Part shown: one piece after another, positions 8,537-17,096 of the stretch | Layout: each line of letters begins with the position of its first letter | How positions within the stretch are numbered: position 1 is the stretch's first letter | Source: Bacillota bacterium | Lineage (GTDB): Bacteria; Bacillota; Clostridia; Lachnospirales; Lachnospiraceae | DNA length: 24,918 nucleotides | Direction: 5' to 3' | Assembly: GCA_023409835.1 (NCBI GenBank) | Contig: JAEYQV010000026.1 | Location: 1-24,918, forward strand | The notes under the pieces: model-generated | The model's database searches: none | What the model saw: only the letters and a program-made list of their open reading frames with translations | Told to the model about the DNA's origin: nothing | Program-made: the position numbers and the translations under genes

Positions 8537-9712
8537 ATGAAACGAGTATTTTTGGTTGTATTGGACAGTGTAGGTATCGGTGAAATGCCGGATGCAGCAA
8601 TTTATGGAGATGAGGGGAGTAATACCTTATATTCAGCCTCCAGGAGCCAATATTTTGATATGCCGAATATGAAGAAGCTGGGATTATTTCATATAGACGG
8701 ATTGAAGGAGAAATTCCCTGACATAACCGGTTCAGATGACTTTGAGGGTAGTATTGCAAGGCTGGCAGAGAGCTCCAGCGGCAAGGATACTACGACCGGG
8801 CACTGGGAGATTGCCGGGATTATATCAGAGAAACCGTTCCCTACTTATCCGGAGGGCTTTCCGGAAGAGGTAATTAAGGCATTTGAAGAGAGAACCGGCA
8901 GGAAAGCCATCTGCAACCTGCCCTATTCCGGTACGGATGTGATCCGGGATTACGGCAGAGAGCATATGGAGACCGGGGCACTGATTGTTTATACTTCTGC
9001 AGACAGTGTATTCCAGATTGCGGCCCATGAGGATTTGGTTCCGGTTCAGGAGCTGTACCGTTATTGCGAAATAGCCAGAGAGCTTCTTCAAGGGGAGCAT
9101 GCGGTAGGTCGTGTGATCGCAAGACCCTTTAAAGGTGATTATCCGAATTTTGAACGGACGTCGAATCGTCATGATTATTCCCTGGCACCCTCAAGGACGA
9201 TGCTGGATCAGCTGAAGGAGAAGGGCCTTGATGTGCTTGCAGTCGGTAAGATCAATGATATCTATGCCGGTAAGGGAATCACAGATACCGTACGCACACA
9301 GAATAACGAAGAAGGTATTGAGAGACTGATGGAACGCACCGGCAGAGACTTTAACGGTATCTGTTTTGTAAATCTGGTGGATTTTGATATGGTTTACGGA
9401 CATCGCAACAATGTGGACGGATATGCCAAAGCTCTGACATACTTTGACAGTCAGCTGCCAAGAATCCTGCAAGGCTTACGGGAAGAGGATGTATTGATGA
9501 TTACTGCTGATCATGGCTGTGATCCGGCTACCCCTTCCACAGATCATTCCAGAGAATATATTCCCTTAGTGATTTACGGTGATAAGATTAAGAAGGGTCG
9601 GAACATTGGCACAAGAACTACCTTCTCCGATATCGCCGCTACAATACTGGACTATTTTGATATCCGGCCGGAGGTAGCAGGTACCTCCTTCCTTAAGGAT
9701 ATCTTAAGCTAA
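8537..9712 (+). CDS. deoB: Phosphopentomutase
   Basis: DeoB interconverts ribose/deoxyribose 1-phosphate and 5-phosphate, linking nucleoside salvage to the pentose phosphate pathway. The start at 8537 is set by AGGAGG (8525-8530) 6 nt upstream; the frame is open further back but that extension has no family counterpart. The 391-residue length fits the family. Visible alkaline-phosphatase-superfamily features: metal Asp10 in VVLDSVGIGEMPDA, the SSGKDTTTGHWE segment with the phosphate-carrying Thr, VDFDMVYGHRNN and ITADHGCDPATPSTDHSRE with the second metal site. An inverted repeat follows the stop. No other deo gene is adjacent in this window. Confidence 0.96.
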   Translation: MKRVFLVVLDSVGIGEMPDAAIYGDEGSNTLYSASRSQYFDMPNMKKLGLFHIDGLKEKFPDITGSDDFEGSIARLAESSSGKDTTTGHWEIAGIISEKPFPTYPEGFPEEVIKAFEERTGRKAICNLPYSGTDVIRDYGREHMETGALIVYTSADSVFQIAAHEDLVPVQELYRYCEIARELLQGEHAVGRVIARPFKGDYPNFERTSNRHDYSLAPSRTMLDQLKEKGLDVLAVGKINDIYAGKGITDTVRTQNNEEGIERLMERTGRDFNGICFVNLVDFDMVYGHRNNVDGYAKALTYFDSQLPRILQGLREEDVLMITADHGCDPATPSTDHSREYIPLVIYGDKIKKGRNIGTRTTFSDIAATILDYFDIRPEVAGTSFLKDILS

Positions 9713-9735
9713 GAATAACTTACAGATTCAGACAC

Positions 9736-9774
9736 GAGATATCCGTCCTGAGAGGCTTGCAGGGCGGATATCTC
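9736..9774 (+). terminator. Hairpin after deoB
   Basis: GAGATATCCGTCCTG (9736-9750) pairs with CAGGGCGGATATCTC (9760-9774) apart from one wobble. The tail is AGACTTT rather than a T-run, so it may be a leaky terminator or an RNA-stabilising stem between deoB and the glycosylase gene. Confidence 0.55.
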
Positions 9775-9795
9775 AGACTTTAGGGAGATTTGCCT

Positions 9796-10290
9796 ATGGA
9801 CCGTATTGCACACCCGTTTCCTCCGGTTTATGATGAGCATTCCAGGATACTGATTCTTGGAAGCTTTCCTTCCGTTAAATCCAGGGAAGGTGAGTTTTAT
9901 TACCACCATCCTCAGAACCGTTTTTGGAAGGTAATCAGTGCTGTATTCGGGCAGGATATTCCGGTTACAATTGAAGAGAAAAAGGAATTACTTCTACGTA
10001 ACCGCATTGCAGTATGGGATGTTATAATGAGCTGTGAGATAACCGGCTCTTCGGACAGCAGTATTCGCAATGTGGTGGCGAATGATATCTCCTTTCTGCT
10101 TAAGGAAACCGGTATAGCCCGAATCTATGCCAATGGGGGTACTGCTTACCGTCTATACCGCAAGCATATATTACCGAATATCAGAAGGGATATCATTCAG
10201 CTTCCTTCCACCAGCCCGGCGAATGCGTCCTGTTCCCCTGAGACCTTAATCCGGCAGTGGAGCTGTATCAGGGAAGGAAGTAAGGATTAA
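9796..10290 (+). CDS. Family 6 uracil-DNA glycosylase superfamily enzyme (hypoxanthine-DNA glycosylase)
   Basis: The 164-residue product carries the signature of the HDG branch of the uracil-DNA glycosylase superfamily: LILGSFPSVKSREGEFYYHHPQNRFW near the N-terminus (motif 1 region) and LPSTSPAN near the C-terminus (motif 2). These enzymes remove deaminated bases, chiefly hypoxanthine, starting base excision repair. Start chosen at ATG 9796 with GGGAG (9783-9787) at 8 nt; a TTG at 9790 is too close to that site. It precedes dtd by 19 nt and both are probably cotranscribed. Confidence 0.85.
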   Translation: MDRIAHPFPPVYDEHSRILILGSFPSVKSREGEFYYHHPQNRFWKVISAVFGQDIPVTIEEKKELLLRNRIAVWDVIMSCEITGSSDSSIRNVVANDISFLLKETGIARIYANGGTAYRLYRKHILPNIRRDIIQLPSTSPANASCSPETLIRQWSCIREGSKD

Positions 10291-10309
10291 TTTACGAAAG
10301 GACATAATT

Positions 10310-10756
10310 ATGAGAATTGTGATACAGAGAGTAAAGGAAGCTAAGGTTACCGTGGAGGAGCAAATTACCGGAAGGATCGGGAAGGGATTACTGCTTCTCT
10401 TGGGGGTCGGGCAGGAGGATACGAAAGAGGTTGCAGACCGTTATATCGAGAAAATACTGAAGCTGAGGATTTTTGCGGATGAGAACGGCAAGACAAACCT
10501 GTCCCTGCAGGATGTGAAGGGGGAGATATTGGTTGTATCCCAATTTACTCTATATGCGGATTGCAGGAAGGGGAATCGTCCGGATTTTACGAATGCTGCC
10601 GGAGCGGTTAAGGCAATGGAGCTATATGAATATTTCCTAAGCTGTATTCGGCAGAGGCTTGGAAGTGTGGAGGCCGGAGTTTTTGGCGCGGATATGCAGG
10701 TCGAATTGATGAATGACGGTCCGTTTACGATTGTTTTGGATGAGAAGCTGTTATAA
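10310..10756 (+). CDS. dtd: D-aminoacyl-tRNA deacylase
   Basis: DTD hydrolyses D-aminoacyl-tRNAs (and glycyl-tRNA-Ala), a chirality proofreading step in translation. The 148-residue length is standard. It starts MRIVIQRVKEAKVTVE, contains the catalytic-face motif SQFTLYADCRKGNRPDF at about residues 78-94 and the NDGPFT motif near the C-terminus, both hallmarks of the family. Ribosome site GAAAGGA precedes ATG 10310. The stop codon lies inside the terminator stem. No RelA/SpoT gene is adjacent, unlike in many Firmicutes. Confidence 0.97.
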   Translation: MRIVIQRVKEAKVTVEEQITGRIGKGLLLLLGVGQEDTKEVADRYIEKILKLRIFADENGKTNLSLQDVKGEILVVSQFTLYADCRKGNRPDFTNAAGAVKAMELYEYFLSCIRQRLGSVEAGVFGADMQVELMNDGPFTIVLDEKLL

Positions 10757-10776
10757 CTTTATAACAGCTTTTTCTT
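10745..10776 (+). terminator. dtd terminator
   Basis: AAGCTGTTAT (10745-10754) pairs perfectly with ATAACAGCTT (10761-10770), followed by TTTTTCTT. The 5' arm overlaps the last dtd codons. Repeat copy B begins 10 nt after the first T. Confidence 0.92.
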
Positions 10777-10778
10777 AT

Positions 10779-10809
10779 CGGTTGGCTTCCACAGGCAGAC
10801 ATTCCGGTT
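10779..10809 (-). repeat. Dispersed 31-bp terminator-associated palindrome, copy B
   Basis: The reverse complement begins AACCGGAATGTCTGCC and ends TGTGGAAGCCAACCG, two differences from the four-copy consensus. It directly follows the dtd terminator T-run. Confidence 0.8.
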
Positions 10810-10869
10810 ATTAAGTTGGATAATCTATCGCCTTACCTTTTTTCATGAGTGAGATTCTATGGAAAATGA

Positions 10870-10897
10870 TTGACAAAGTATTTGTTTTCTTTATACT
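10870..10897 (+). promoter_or_regulatory. Sigma-A promoter for the NatAB-like operon
   Basis: Consensus TTGACA (10870-10875), 16-nt spacer and TATACT (10892-10897). The predicted leader is about 50 nt. The in-frame TTG inside this -35 box is not a start codon. Confidence 0.7.
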
Positions 10898-10956
10898 TAT
10901 ACCTATATGGCAAAGATTGGCATATCATTTTTATCTTTAGGAGATTGGAGGATAAC

Positions 10957-11733
10957 ATGATAATAATTAAGGATTTAACCAAGGTTTACAAGCTTACTAA
11001 GAAGCAGATGCAGGAGCAGAGAACCAAGAAGAATATGAAGAAGGCAGTGGAGCATCTGAGCCTTACGGCAAAGCCGGGCGAAATCTATGGGCTTCTGGGA
11101 CCGAACGGGGCGGGCAAGACGACAGCGCTTCGTTGTGTGGCAACTTTATTAAAGCCTACAGAGGGAAATATCACCGTATGCGGCCTGGATACCGTGAAGG
11201 AATCTGAGAAGGTAAGGGAGAGAATTAGCTTTCTTACGAATGAGATTAAGCTGGATCCTCAGTTTTCACCGAAATATATGTTTAACTTCTTCGGAAGACT
11301 GCACGGTCAGGATGAACAGACAATTAACTCCAGAAGAGAAAAGCTGTTTGAACATTTTGAGATCAAAGGCTTTGAGGATAAGAAAATCGAAGAGCTGTCC
11401 ACCGGTATGAAACAGAAAGCCTCCATCGCGGTCAGCCTCGTACATGACCCAGAAGTGGTCATCTTCGATGAACCAACGAACGGCTTGGATATTGTTACGG
11501 CAAGAAATGTTACGGATTATTTAAAGCTTCTTAAGAAGGAAGGTAAAACCGTAATTATCTCTACTCATATCATGACAGAAGCCGAAAAGCTCTGTGACCG
11601 CATCGGAATCATCATAAACGGTGAGCTTGTCATGGAGGGCACTCTAAAGGAAATATTAGCCAAGACTCATACAAATGACTTGGAGGATGCTTTTTTTGAA
11701 CTGTATAAATTGAATAACCGGGAGGAGGCATAA
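10957..11733 (+). CDS. natA: ABC transporter ATP-binding subunit, NatA-like
   Basis: The start at 10957 follows GGAGG (10947-10951) by 5 nt; the frame runs back to 10870 but through the promoter. The 258-residue product has Walker A GPNGAGKTT, the Q-loop region FLTNEIKLDP, the signature LSTGMKQK, Walker B VVIFDEPTNGLD and switch His in ISTHIMTEAEKL. The Lys/Gln-rich insertion after the first strand (KLTKKQMQEQRTKKN) resembles clostridial NatA. NatA energises Na+ efflux by NatB in Bacillus subtilis; the substrate here is inferred. The stop is 2 nt before the permease start, so the two are translationally close. Confidence 0.85.
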   Translation: MIIIKDLTKVYKLTKKQMQEQRTKKNMKKAVEHLSLTAKPGEIYGLLGPNGAGKTTALRCVATLLKPTEGNITVCGLDTVKESEKVRERISFLTNEIKLDPQFSPKYMFNFFGRLHGQDEQTINSRREKLFEHFEIKGFEDKKIEELSTGMKQKASIAVSLVHDPEVVIFDEPTNGLDIVTARNVTDYLKLLKKEGKTVIISTHIMTEAEKLCDRIGIIINGELVMEGTLKEILAKTHTNDLEDAFFELYKLNNREEA

Positions 11734-11735
11734 GG

Positions 11736-12953
11736 ATGAATGGTGTAAAGCATATCATAAAAAAAGAACTGACCAGGGTTTTTACTGATAAAAAGCTGAT
11801 CATCAGCTTGTTTATCCTACCCGGGGTACTGATTATGGTGATGTATACTCTGATGGGTAATCTGATTAAGAATATGGAAAGCGATATTGAGAAACATATA
11901 CCTACCGTCTACCTCCAGAATGCCCCGGAGGATCTTGGGGCAGCCATGGAAGCTGCGAAGTTTGAGGCTAATATCACTTATTTAAATTCGACGGAGAATA
12001 CCCAAGACATTAAGGATAGTATTCTGAAGGGTGATATTGATCTGCTTGTAGTCTTTGATGAGGGCTTCCGGAAAACGATAGCAGATTATTCAAAAACCGG
12101 AGATGCCATTCCGGAGGTAAAGACCTTTTATAATACGGCAGAGGACTATTCCAATGCTGCAAGAACCAATTTTGTTGGTAATGTATTAAGCACCTATCAG
12201 CAGACCCTGCTTGCTAAGCGGTTTGGTGATATGGAGCAGCTTCAGGTATTCTATATTGATAAGAATCCCGAGGCATCCATCCTTGTTGATGAGGAAAAGG
12301 CAAGCGGTAAGAGCTTGTCCATGCTGCTTCCGTTCCTGATCAATATCATGCTGTTCCAGGGAGCAATGGGACTTGGCATTGATGCAATAACCGGTGAGAA
12401 GGAGAGGGGTACCTTATCCAGCATGCTGTTATCTCCGATTAAGAGAAGTGAGATAGTATTTGGTAAGCTGGTATCTCTGGCTATCCTGACCAGCTTATCC
12501 GCTGTAATCTATACAGTGTCCGTAATCGTTGGAATCCAAAATCTACAGGGTGGTGCAATGGGGGGAATCGGTAATATCAGATTTACTCCGATCGAGATAT
12601 TGCAGCTCTTCTCCATCCTTGTTGTCCTGGTATATCTCTATGTTGCGCTGGTATCACTGGTGGCCGTCTATGCCAGAACGGCTAAGGAAGCAGGAACCTA
12701 TGTTATGCCCCTTATGATTATGGTTATGCTCGGCAGTATTATGACAATGTTTTCCGGCGGGGTCGATAAAGGAATTGAATATTATGCGATACCGGTCTAT
12801 AATAGTGCCATAAGCATTCAGAACCTTTTCATGGGGGAATATACGGCAGCCCAATACGGAATTACTGTTGGTACACTGGCAATATTAGCAGCGGTAATAA
12901 CTTCTCTTATTACAAAAGCCTTTAACAGCGAGAAGGTTATGTTTAACGCTTAA
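11736..12953 (+). CDS. natB: ABC-2 type permease, NatB-like
   Basis: A 405-residue permease with the ABC-2 (NatB/YhaP) layout: one membrane helix near residues 22-41, a large extracytoplasmic domain of about 150 residues (PTVYLQNAPEDLG to the VDEEKASGKS region), then five or six helices beginning SMLLPFLINIMLFQGAMG. The cytoplasmic loop GEKERGTLSSMLLSPIKRSEIVFGK after the second helix is typical of this permease class and would contact the ATPase. It follows natA by 2 nt with AGGAGG upstream. Role: export of Na+ or another small substrate; the substrate cannot be fixed from sequence. Confidence 0.85.
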   Translation: MNGVKHIIKKELTRVFTDKKLIISLFILPGVLIMVMYTLMGNLIKNMESDIEKHIPTVYLQNAPEDLGAAMEAAKFEANITYLNSTENTQDIKDSILKGDIDLLVVFDEGFRKTIADYSKTGDAIPEVKTFYNTAEDYSNAARTNFVGNVLSTYQQTLLAKRFGDMEQLQVFYIDKNPEASILVDEEKASGKSLSMLLPFLINIMLFQGAMGLGIDAITGEKERGTLSSMLLSPIKRSEIVFGKLVSLAILTSLSAVIYTVSVIVGIQNLQGGAMGGIGNIRFTPIEILQLFSILVVLVYLYVALVSLVAVYARTAKEAGTYVMPLMIMVMLGSIMTMFSGGVDKGIEYYAIPVYNSAISIQNLFMGEYTAAQYGITVGTLAILAAVITSLITKAFNSEKVMFNA

Positions 12954-12990
12954 TAGTTACATTTCACTGTTATAGGGAGGACGAAAGAGA

Positions 12991-13278
12991 ATGCCGGAAT
13001 CATTTTATGATATGGTGGTTGTATTATTCTTTACCGTGGTACCAGTAGTATTAATAGGCGCTCAGATTTTTATGTCTACCAGGAAGAAGCTCCTCTGGGG
13101 CTTTGTTGTACCGTTCCTCTGGTCAGCACTGGGTACCTGGATTCTGATTAGAGGCTACCTTAGTGACAAACAGTTTTCCTTCGAGATGCTCATCGTTTTC
13201 CTCGTAGGAGATGCGGTATTGTTTGGAATATTGGCGCTCTTCAACCACCGTAAGAGAAGGAAGAAGAAATCATCTTAA
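12991..13278 (+). CDS. Small three-helix membrane protein
   Basis: A 95-residue protein with three hydrophobic segments (about residues 8-27, 33-53 and 63-83) and a strongly basic C-terminus (NHRKRRKKKSS) that should lie in the cytoplasm. A GGGAGG ribosome site precedes ATG 12991. It lies 37 nt after natB on the same strand and shares the terminator at 13286, so it is probably in the transporter operon. I recognise no family; an accessory role to the transporter is only a guess from position. Confidence 0.7.
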   Translation: MPESFYDMVVVLFFTVVPVVLIGAQIFMSTRKKLLWGFVVPFLWSALGTWILIRGYLSDKQFSFEMLIVFLVGDAVLFGILALFNHRKRRKKKSS

Positions 13279-13285
13279 GATTACA

Positions 13286-13327
13286 CCCCGGAGCTGTAAA
13301 CCTATGGCAGCCCCGGGGATTTTATTT
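13286..13327 (+). terminator. Terminator of the NatAB-like operon
   Basis: CCCCGG-A-GCTG (13286-13296) pairs with CAGC-C-CCGGGG (13308-13318) around one mismatch, followed by TTTTATTT. Repeat copy C starts 9 nt after the first T. Confidence 0.88.
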
Positions 13328-13328
13328 G

Positions 13329-13359
13329 TGGTTGGCTGTCACAGGCAGGAAATCCGGTT
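13329..13359 (-). repeat. Dispersed 31-bp terminator-associated palindrome, copy C
   Basis: The reverse complement begins AACCGGATTTCCTGCC and ends TGTGACAGCCAACCA, four differences from the consensus and the most diverged of the four copies. Confidence 0.78.
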
Positions 13360-13403
13360 AGTATGGGAAAGGCCGGGTATCTGCCTCGGCAGGAAGACTT
13401 CGG

Positions 13404-13426
13404 GGAGTGCTTGGCACTCCTTTTTT
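13404..13426 (+). terminator. Second terminator before the subtilase genes
   Basis: GGAGTGC-TTG-GCACTCC is a perfect 7-bp stem followed by six Ts (13421-13426). It sits 126 nt after the small membrane protein gene and would insulate the subtilase pair from readthrough. No gene lies between the two terminators. Confidence 0.85.
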
Positions 13427-13500
13427 GATGGAATTAAACTTTCATAGTTTCTAAAATAATAAATATATATGTATTAAGAATAGAGCCGGAGAAACAAATA

Positions 13501-15207
13501 ATGACATCACAGCAGTGGCCGCAGTTAATAAGTGAGGATTATGCAGACCTCTTAATTGAATATAATGGGAATATGTCGGTATTTGATGCTTTTCCGGGGG
13601 CGCCGGTCCATATCATAAATTATCTGTATGCAGTCGTAAATGTACCTGCCTCAACGATTGATCAAAATGCTATTTTAAGATATGGCTATTCAGCACTTCC
13701 TGATTGCTATGGAATCATCAGTTTGTCCAGTATCGAGTCATCCGGTATTATAAGAATCAGAAATGTTCCTAATTTTGATTTGCGGGGGAAGGGCATTCTT
13801 CTCGGAATTATTGATACCGGGGTTGATTATACGAACCCTATTTTTCAATATGCCGACAAAACGACCAGGATAACCTCAATCTGGGACCAGACAATACAAA
13901 GTGAGAACACTCCTCCGAACTTCGGTTACGGTACCATGTATACCAGAGAGCAGATTAATGAGGCCCTGAGAAGCAGCAATCCCTTAGATATAGTGCCCAG
14001 TACCGATACGGTTGGCCATGGTACCATGGTGGCGGGTATCGCCGGCGGTAATAGTGTACCGGATAGCGGCTTCTATGGGATAGCAACCGATTCGGAATAC
14101 GTTGTGGTGAAACTAAAGCAGGCAAAGCAATACATAAGGGACTATTTTTTTATACCTCAGGATGCAGTATGTTTTCAGGAGACAGACATTCTCTTTGGTT
14201 TACTGTATCTTGTTAATAGTGCCATCAGCCTAAACCGGCCGATGGTCATCTGCTTAGCCCTTGGGAGCTCCCAGGGAGGCCATGATGGCAAGGGCATAAC
14301 ACCTTCCTATCTGTCCTTAAATGCAGCCAAAACAGGCATAACAATCATTGTGGCAGCAGGTAATGAAGGAAATGCCAGGAGACATTACTTCGGTAGAATC
14401 AATCCTGCTACCGGTTATGACACTGTGGAGCTGAATATTGGAGAAAATGTGGCTGGTTTTTCAATGGAGTTATGGGGCCAGGTGCCGGGCCTGTTCTCAG
14501 TTGATATCCTGTCACCCTCCGGTGAATATATTCCGCGTATTACATCGAGCGTTAATACGAATAGAGTAATAACCTTTATCTTCGAAAGAACGGTAATATA
14601 CTTGGATTATCAGATTATAGAATCACAATCCGGTGATCAGCTAATTCTATTTCGTTTTGCCAATCCGACACCAGGTATCTGGAGGATTAACGTATATGAG
14701 AGAAGTAATAAGGATTATGGTTTTCATATCTGGCTACCGATGCAGGGCTTTATTTCGGAGGACACCTTCTTCATCCGTTCAGATCCGTATACTACAATCC
14801 TATCCGCAGGGAATAGTGAGACCCCTATTACTACTACAGCATATAATGATGAAGATGACAGCCTTTACCTAAATGCCAGCAGAGGCTATACCAGAATTAA
14901 TTATATAAAACCGGAGATCGCTGCTCCGGGCGTTAATATCATCGGACCGGATCTTAATCAGGGCTTTACACCATTTACAGGAACGAGTCCTGCGGCAGCA
15001 CATACTGCAGGAGTGGCAGCAATGCTTATGGAATGGGGTGTTGTACAGGGAAACCTACCTGATATGAATACGGTAACGGTGAAAAATCTTATGATCAGGG
15101 GAGCCAGAAGAGATGTGAATATCGTCTACCCAAATCGGGACTGGGGGTATGGGATCCTGGATATTTATAATGTTTTTGACAGCCTTAGAGCGGGTATTGT
15201 GTTATGA
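13501..15207 (+). CDS. Csp-like S8 subtilisin family protease, first of a tandem pair
   Basis: The 568-residue product has the architecture of clostridial Csp germination subtilases: no signal peptide, an N-terminal prodomain of about 90 residues, the subtilase core, and a beta-rich insertion (about residues 305-435) matching the Csp jelly-roll domain between the oxyanion Asn and catalytic Ser. Active-site residues are complete: Asp105 (GIIDTGVDY), His173 (GHGTMVAG), Asn288 (AAGNEG) and Ser496 (GTSPAAAHTAG). In Clostridium perfringens Csp proteases activate the cortex hydrolase SleC during germination; that role here is inferred. A GGAG site precedes ATG 13501. Its paralog follows after 43 nt. 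Confidence 0.85.
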   Translation: MTSQQWPQLISEDYADLLIEYNGNMSVFDAFPGAPVHIINYLYAVVNVPASTIDQNAILRYGYSALPDCYGIISLSSIESSGIIRIRNVPNFDLRGKGILLGIIDTGVDYTNPIFQYADKTTRITSIWDQTIQSENTPPNFGYGTMYTREQINEALRSSNPLDIVPSTDTVGHGTMVAGIAGGNSVPDSGFYGIATDSEYVVVKLKQAKQYIRDYFFIPQDAVCFQETDILFGLLYLVNSAISLNRPMVICLALGSSQGGHDGKGITPSYLSLNAAKTGITIIVAAGNEGNARRHYFGRINPATGYDTVELNIGENVAGFSMELWGQVPGLFSVDILSPSGEYIPRITSSVNTNRVITFIFERTVIYLDYQIIESQSGDQLILFRFANPTPGIWRINVYERSNKDYGFHIWLPMQGFISEDTFFIRSDPYTTILSAGNSETPITTTAYNDEDDSLYLNASRGYTRINYIKPEIAAPGVNIIGPDLNQGFTPFTGTSPAAAHTAGVAAMLMEWGVVQGNLPDMNTVTVKNLMIRGARRDVNIVYPNRDWGYGILDIYNVFDSLRAGIVL

Positions 15208-15250
15208 ATGAATTCTCTTGGGTAATTAGATTAAAATAAAGAGGTGGACT

Positions 15251-16957
15251 ATGACAGGGGAGGATCGACAGAGGATTACCAGTGATGATTATATTGATTT
15301 AATTGTGGATTACATGAATAATCCTAATCGGCTGCTAGGCTACCAGGACGCAACGGTTCAAATCATGAGTGATGCCTTTGCAGTAATATATGTACCTGCC
15401 GCCCAGCTCCAAGCTCCGAATCTAGGATTAAGTTATTCTGTAATACCAAACCTGTACGGACTGACAGATGAAGCCGGTCTGGAGGCCTCCGGAGTATCCG
15501 AGCTGCGCAACATACCCAGATTTAATCTCCGAGGGGAGGGTGTCCTGATTGCAGTTATCGATACGGGAATAGATTATACGAATCCTGTTTTTCTGCGCCC
15601 GGATGGAACGACTAAGGTTGCTGCCATATGGGATCAGACGATAGAAACCGGTATCTCTCCCTTTAATACGGAGTTTGGAACAGAATATACGCAGGAACAG
15701 ATTAATGAGGCTTTAGCCAGTGGTAATCCAACAGCTATAGTTCCGAGCGTGGACACGAACGGACATGGAACGAGGATGGCTGCTATTGCTGCCGGAAATG
15801 AAAATGAGAATGAGAGATTTGCCGGAGTAGCACCGGATTCTGAGCTGCTGATTGTAAAGGTACGGGAGGCAAAGCAGGTGTTTCGATCCTTTTTTGAAAT
15901 CCCGCCGAATGTTGTATGTTTTCAGGAGAATTCATTAATGTGGGGGGTACATTACTGCACCCTTAAGGCCACGGAACTGGGAAGACCAATTGTCATGTGC
16001 TTCGGCTGCGGTACATCACAGGATGCCCATGATGGAAGATCGCCTTTAAATACGCAAATTTCATTGGTGGGGAAATTCCCTAATACAGTCATAGTGACAT
16101 CGGTAGGAAATGAAGGAAGCAGAGGAAGGCATTATGCCGGAGTGATTGATCCCAGCATAGGGAATGACGTGGTGGAATTAAACGTAGGGGAAGATGAAAC
16201 AGGCTTCTCCATGGAGCTATGGGGGGATGCACCGGGAATCTATTCGATCGATATACTATCTCCTTCCGGAGAGTACATATCAAGAATCCCTGCCGGACTA
16301 AGAGTTAACCGGGTAATCACGTTTATCTTCGAACCTACGGTAATCTCTATTAATTATCAGACAGTTGAGACCCAGACCGGTGATCAACTAATCGAGTTCC
16401 GTTTCCGGAATGTATCTCCCGGTATCTGGAGGTTCACGGTTTATGGGCAGGGAGATCTGGCAAGCCGGTTCAATATCTGGCTGCCAATGGGGGATTTTAT
16501 TACCACAAGTACATATTTTGTTCAACCCAATATCTACACAACTCTTCTGTCTCCCGGAACTGCCTCTTCACCGATTGCCGTTACGGCCTATAATACGGTG
16601 AACGGGAACCTATACATTAACGCAGGAAGGGGTTATACCAGAGCTAACGTCATTAAGCCGGAGCTCGCGGCACCCGGAGTAAATTATATTGCACCGACCT
16701 TGAATCAGACCTTTGAGACCTATTCCGGTACCTCCATAGCATCTGCACATACGGCAGGGGTGTCCGCCCTGGTGCTGGAATGGGGCACCGTGAGGGGGAA
16801 TCATCCCGGGATGGACTCCGTTCAGGTTAAGAATTTCTTCATTCGGGGAGCCAGAAGAAGGGAGAACCTAACCTATCCGAACAGGGACTGGGGGTACGGG
16901 ATTCTTGATATTTATAATGTGTTTAATATCATGCGTGGAGATTCGTCTGTTACTTAA
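15251..16957 (+). CDS. Csp-like S8 subtilisin family protease, second of a tandem pair
   Basis: A 568-residue paralog of the preceding gene, collinear along its whole length and sharing segments such as GFSMELWG, DILSPSGEYI, RVITFIFE, GDQLI and NRDWGYGILDIYNVF. Catalytic residues are intact: Asp104 (VIDTGIDY), His172 (GHGTRMAA), Asn287 (SVGNEG) and Ser495 (GTSIASAHTAG). No signal peptide; the jelly-roll insertion is retained. Ribosome site GAGGTGG precedes ATG 15251. Tandem duplication followed by divergence is the simplest reading. Different substrates, or different maturation of one substrate, are possible. No terminator is visible before spoVT. Confidence 0.85.
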   Translation: MTGEDRQRITSDDYIDLIVDYMNNPNRLLGYQDATVQIMSDAFAVIYVPAAQLQAPNLGLSYSVIPNLYGLTDEAGLEASGVSELRNIPRFNLRGEGVLIAVIDTGIDYTNPVFLRPDGTTKVAAIWDQTIETGISPFNTEFGTEYTQEQINEALASGNPTAIVPSVDTNGHGTRMAAIAAGNENENERFAGVAPDSELLIVKVREAKQVFRSFFEIPPNVVCFQENSLMWGVHYCTLKATELGRPIVMCFGCGTSQDAHDGRSPLNTQISLVGKFPNTVIVTSVGNEGSRGRHYAGVIDPSIGNDVVELNVGEDETGFSMELWGDAPGIYSIDILSPSGEYISRIPAGLRVNRVITFIFEPTVISINYQTVETQTGDQLIEFRFRNVSPGIWRFTVYGQGDLASRFNIWLPMGDFITTSTYFVQPNIYTTLLSPGTASSPIAVTAYNTVNGNLYINAGRGYTRANVIKPELAAPGVNYIAPTLNQTFETYSGTSIASAHTAGVSALVLEWGTVRGNHPGMDSVQVKNFFIRGARRRENLTYPNRDWGYGILDIYNVFNIMRGDSSVT

Positions 16958-16993
16958 GATTAAAAATAACGATTGGTTGGAAAATAAAACTAT

Positions 16994-17022
16994 GAAATAA
17001 ATGTATAAAGTTTCCCATTTTA
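16994..17022 (+). promoter_or_regulatory. Candidate forespore promoter upstream of spoVT
   Basis: GAAATA (16994-16999), 16-nt spacer, CATTTTA (17016-17022). This loosely fits the sigma-F/sigma-G pattern (GAATA, CAT-type -10), and spoVT is a sigma-G gene in Bacillus. The match is imperfect in an AT-rich stretch. Confidence 0.25.
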
Positions 17023-17096
17023 CAAACAATATAAGCAGATAAACTAATGTACAAATAAACTGCAGAACAGAAAACGTAAAATGGAGGAAATTATAT

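Noticed and set aside
13372..13392. Possible fifth copy of the 31-bp repeat (GGCCGGGTATCTGCC then GGCAG)
   Set aside because: It shares CCGG and the CTGCC/GGCAG core but needs gaps, lacks the second half and has no T-tract at the right distance.
13211..13447. 78-codon open frame overlapping the small membrane protein gene
   Set aside because: It runs through two terminators and repeat copy C; no ribosome site.
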